From assembly GCF_017357225.1 (NCBI RefSeq), contig NZ_CP071604.1, forward strand, positions 3,937,501 through 4,001,500: a DNA stretch of 64,000 nucleotides, read 5' to 3'. The DNA comes from Rhizobium binae (GTDB taxonomy: Bacteria > Pseudomonadota > Alphaproteobacteria > Rhizobiales > Rhizobiaceae). The notes beneath the pieces were generated by a model. It did not search any database. It worked only from the letters and a program-made list of their open reading frames with translations, and was not told where the DNA came from. Below, piece by piece: positions 61,231 through 64,000 of the stretch. The stretch's first letter is position 1; each line of letters starts with the position of its first letter. Both the position numbers and the translations under genes were made by a program.

Positions 61231-62712
61231 TTACACCGCGAGCTTGCCGTCAAGATAGAGCTGCAGCGTCGCCCGGGTGCCTTTTTCCCACAGCGTTTTG
61301 AGGGCATGGGCGAAACGCTTGCGGAAGAGTTCGGATTTTGCCACCTCACCGAAAATATCGTCGAAGGCGAGGAAGGCGAACGGATCGTCCTGTGCCTTCA
61401 GCGCCGCCGCATGCAGGCGCTCGGCGCTGGCGTCATTGAAGACGATATCCTTGCCGCTGTCGGTCTTACCGGCGAAATAACGGCACCACAGCGCCGAGAC
61501 CAGCGCCAGGCCGACGACGTCCCTGTTCTGGCGGAGATTGTCGAGCGTCGACGGCAGGATGAATTTCGGTTGGCGGTTCGAACCGTCCTGGGCCAGGCGT
61601 GGAATGGTGTCGGCAATCTTCGGATTGAGCAGGCGATGTTCGATCAGGGCGAAATAATCCGTCAGAGACGTGTTCGGCACCGGCGGTACGATCGGAATGA
61701 TCTCGTCGTTTTCGAGTTTGGCGAGGAAGGCGCGGATGAGCGGATCTTCCATGGAGTCGTGAACGAAGTGAAGGTCCATCAGCGCCGCCGGATAGGCGAT
61801 CGCTGCATGGCCGCCGTTGAGAATGCGGATCTTCATGTGCTCATAAGGCGTGACATCAGGCACGAAGGTCACGCCGACCTTTTCAAGTGCCGGCCGGCCG
61901 GCAGTGAACTTATCTTCGAGCACCCATTGCTTGAATTCTTCGCAATAGACCGGCCAGTTGTCTTCGATGTCGAAATTGTCGCGGAGGAAATCGATCTCCC
62001 GCTGGCCGGTCGCCGGCGTGATACGGTCGACCATAGCGTTCGGGAAGGCGACATTGACCCGGATCCAGTCGGCAAGGGCTGCGTCGGAAAGCGCCGCCGT
62101 GCCGATCACGGCATTGGCGGTAACCACGCCGTTATGGGGAATGTTGTCGCAGGACATGACGGTGAAGGGCACGAGGCCTTGATCCTTGCGCGCCTTCAGG
62201 CCGGCGACGATCAGCCCGAAGACGGTCTTCGGCGCATCCGGATTTTGTCCGTCGGCGGCAATCGCCGGGTGCGCCGGATTGAACGTGCCGGACGCGTCGA
62301 TGAAATAACCGCCTTCAGTGATCGTCAGCGAGACGATGCGGATCTCGGGATCGGCGAGCTTGGCGATGATCGCGGCGGGATCGCCGATCGGCAGGATGTC
62401 GATCATCGGCGCGGTCACGCGCGCCGCCGTCTTGTTGTTGTCCTGCTCCACCACAGTCGTCAGGAAATCCTGCGCCGCGAGCTTTTCGCGCATGGCGGCA
62501 TCGGATGGCAGCACGCCGGCGCCGACGATCGCCCAGTCATGATCGGCGCCCTGGTTGAAGAGATCGTCGAGATAGATCGCCTGGTGGGCGCGGTGGAAGT
62601 TGCCGACGCCAAAGTGCACGATGCCGGCTTTCAGCGACGCCCTGTCATATCCCGGGGTGGTAGCGGTACGCGCCGCGTCCGGAAGCGTTGCCAGCGATAA
62701 TTTGCACGTCAT
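61231..62712 (-). CDS. mtlK: mannitol/polyol 2-dehydrogenase, long-chain
   Basis: A 493-residue NAD-dependent polyol dehydrogenase of the mannitol dehydrogenase family, oxidising mannitol, sorbitol or D-arabitol to the ketose. N-terminal nucleotide-binding GIVHFGVGNFHRAHQAIYLD near residue 29; catalytic signature MKIRILNGGHAAIAYPAAL near 295 with its lysine, asparagine and histidine. ATG 62712 begins the conserved MTCKLSLATLP. It follows the ABC ATPase and precedes HAD and kinase genes, so the product ketose is probably phosphorylated by the latter. Confidence 0.93.
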   Translation of the reverse strand: MTCKLSLATLPDAARTATTPGYDRASLKAGIVHFGVGNFHRAHQAIYLDDLFNQGADHDWAIVGAGVLPSDAAMREKLAAQDFLTTVVEQDNNKTAARVTAPMIDILPIGDPAAIIAKLADPEIRIVSLTITEGGYFIDASGTFNPAHPAIAADGQNPDAPKTVFGLIVAGLKARKDQGLVPFTVMSCDNIPHNGVVTANAVIGTAALSDAALADWIRVNVAFPNAMVDRITPATGQREIDFLRDNFDIEDNWPVYCEEFKQWVLEDKFTAGRPALEKVGVTFVPDVTPYEHMKIRILNGGHAAIAYPAALMDLHFVHDSMEDPLIRAFLAKLENDEIIPIVPPVPNTSLTDYFALIEHRLLNPKIADTIPRLAQDGSNRQPKFILPSTLDNLRQNRDVVGLALVSALWCRYFAGKTDSGKDIVFNDASAERLHAAALKAQDDPFAFLAFDDIFGEVAKSELFRKRFAHALKTLWEKGTRATLQLYLDGKLAV

Positions 62713-62794
62713 GTTCCAGTCCTCTTGAAGGTCTTGCCGAAACGGCCGGGGCCATCGCCCGGCTCGCATGCCTGCCCCCAGCCGGCCGCCTGCA

Positions 62795-63793
<999 letters not shown>

Positions 63794-63809
63794 GTTTGTC
63801 TCCCTTTTC

Positions 63810-64000
63810 TTATTTCACTGCGCCGAAGGTCAGGCCGCGGACGAGTTGTTTCTGGCTGAACCAGCCGAGGATCAGGATCGGCGCGATCGCCATGGTCGAA
63901 GCCGCCGAGAGCTTGGCGTAGAACAGGCCTTCCGGGCTGGAATAGGAGGCGATGAAGGCGGTCAGCGGCGCCGCCTTGGAGGCGGTGAGGTTGAGCGTCC
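63810..64000 (-). CDS. smoG: polyol ABC transporter permease, MalG type (partial)
   Basis: Only the last ~63 codons are in the window (minus strand, stop TAA at 63810-63812). They read [20 protein letters not shown], then [20 protein letters not shown], then [17 protein letters not shown], the standard C-terminus of MalG-type permeases. It lies 16 bp upstream of smoK. The remaining operon genes lie beyond the window edge. Confidence 0.85.
   Translation of the reverse strand, partial: TLNLTASKAAPLTAFIASYSSPEGLFYAKLSAASTMAIAPILILGWFSQKQLVRGLTFGAVK

Overview
The window looks like chromosomal DNA of a Rhizobium species, most likely the R. leguminosarum / R. etli group. This rests on the high GC content, typical alphaproteobacterial housekeeping genes (gltX, lysS, cysE, nth, tal, eda), many sugar and polyol transport and catabolism genes, an ornithine decarboxylase with a long structured leader, and several rhizobial palindromic intergenic repeats. 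The species call is inference; no search was run. No rRNA, tRNA, CRISPR array, prophage or insertion sequence was seen. The first gene (CobW-type GTPase) and the last (polyol ABC permease) are cut by the window edges.

Layout. 1-4 kb: metal-chaperone GTPase, WD40 protein, two acetyltransferases, cysE. 4-5.8 kb: ornithine/lysine decarboxylase with a ~390 nt leader, divergent from a LysR gene. 6.8-8.5 kb: DUF1007 plus NicO-type nickel/cobalt exporter. 8.5-15.7 kb: small conserved genes, eda, a CYTH-CHAD pair, trhO, and a CHASE4-GGDEF-EAL protein. 15.8-24.6 kb: carbohydrate block with a GH1 glycosidase, a frameshifted DoxX gene, a Gfo/Idh/MocA dehydrogenase, a sugar isomerase/epimerase, a ribose-type ABC transporter and its divergent LacI regulator. 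25.7-29.7 kb: xylA, xylB and a LacI regulator on one strand. 29.9-33.6 kb: EmrB-EmrA efflux pump with divergent TetR regulator. 33.7-38.8 kb: AraC/GyrI regulator, TerC, gltX, lysS. 39.7-46.3 kb: LysR, polyamine ABC transporter and an aminoaldehyde dehydrogenase. 46.5-50.6 kb: a small DUF1328 protein, then a divergent pair of transcription units: MBL hydrolase-TPR-DoxX on one strand, ECF sigma-anti-sigma on the other. 50.6-57.8 kb: DUF1345, tal, SorC-type regulator, Ada, DUF2244, nth, TetR with a VOC protein, EI24. 57.9-64 kb: RpiR regulator and the downstream half of a polyol operon (ABC permease and ATPase, mannitol-type dehydrogenase, HAD phosphatase, pentulose kinase).

How the genes work together. 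Three carbohydrate systems feed central metabolism. The xylose genes and the polyol operon should deliver pentulose or hexose phosphates to the pentose phosphate and Entner-Doudoroff routes, to which tal and eda belong. The third system (ABC, isomerase, dehydrogenase) has no assigned substrate. The polyamine cluster (uptake plus aldehyde oxidation) complements the decarboxylase that makes putrescine or cadaverine.

The most interesting signals lie between genes. (1) Two divergent promoter-like elements of identical design (GGAATAA, 17 nt, TCTAG) sit between the ECF sigma operon and the MBL-TPR-DoxX unit, which makes this unit a likely target of that sigma factor. (2) The terC leader contains two interleaved complementary pairs; one of them covers the ribosome binding site and start codon, so it could act as an RNA switch. 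(3) Several clear operator palindromes lie beside TetR, LacI and SorC regulators. (4) nth and a DUF2244 gene appear to fire from back-to-back -10 boxes in a 22 bp gap. (5) A perfect 19 bp palindrome sits on the ribosome binding site of ada.
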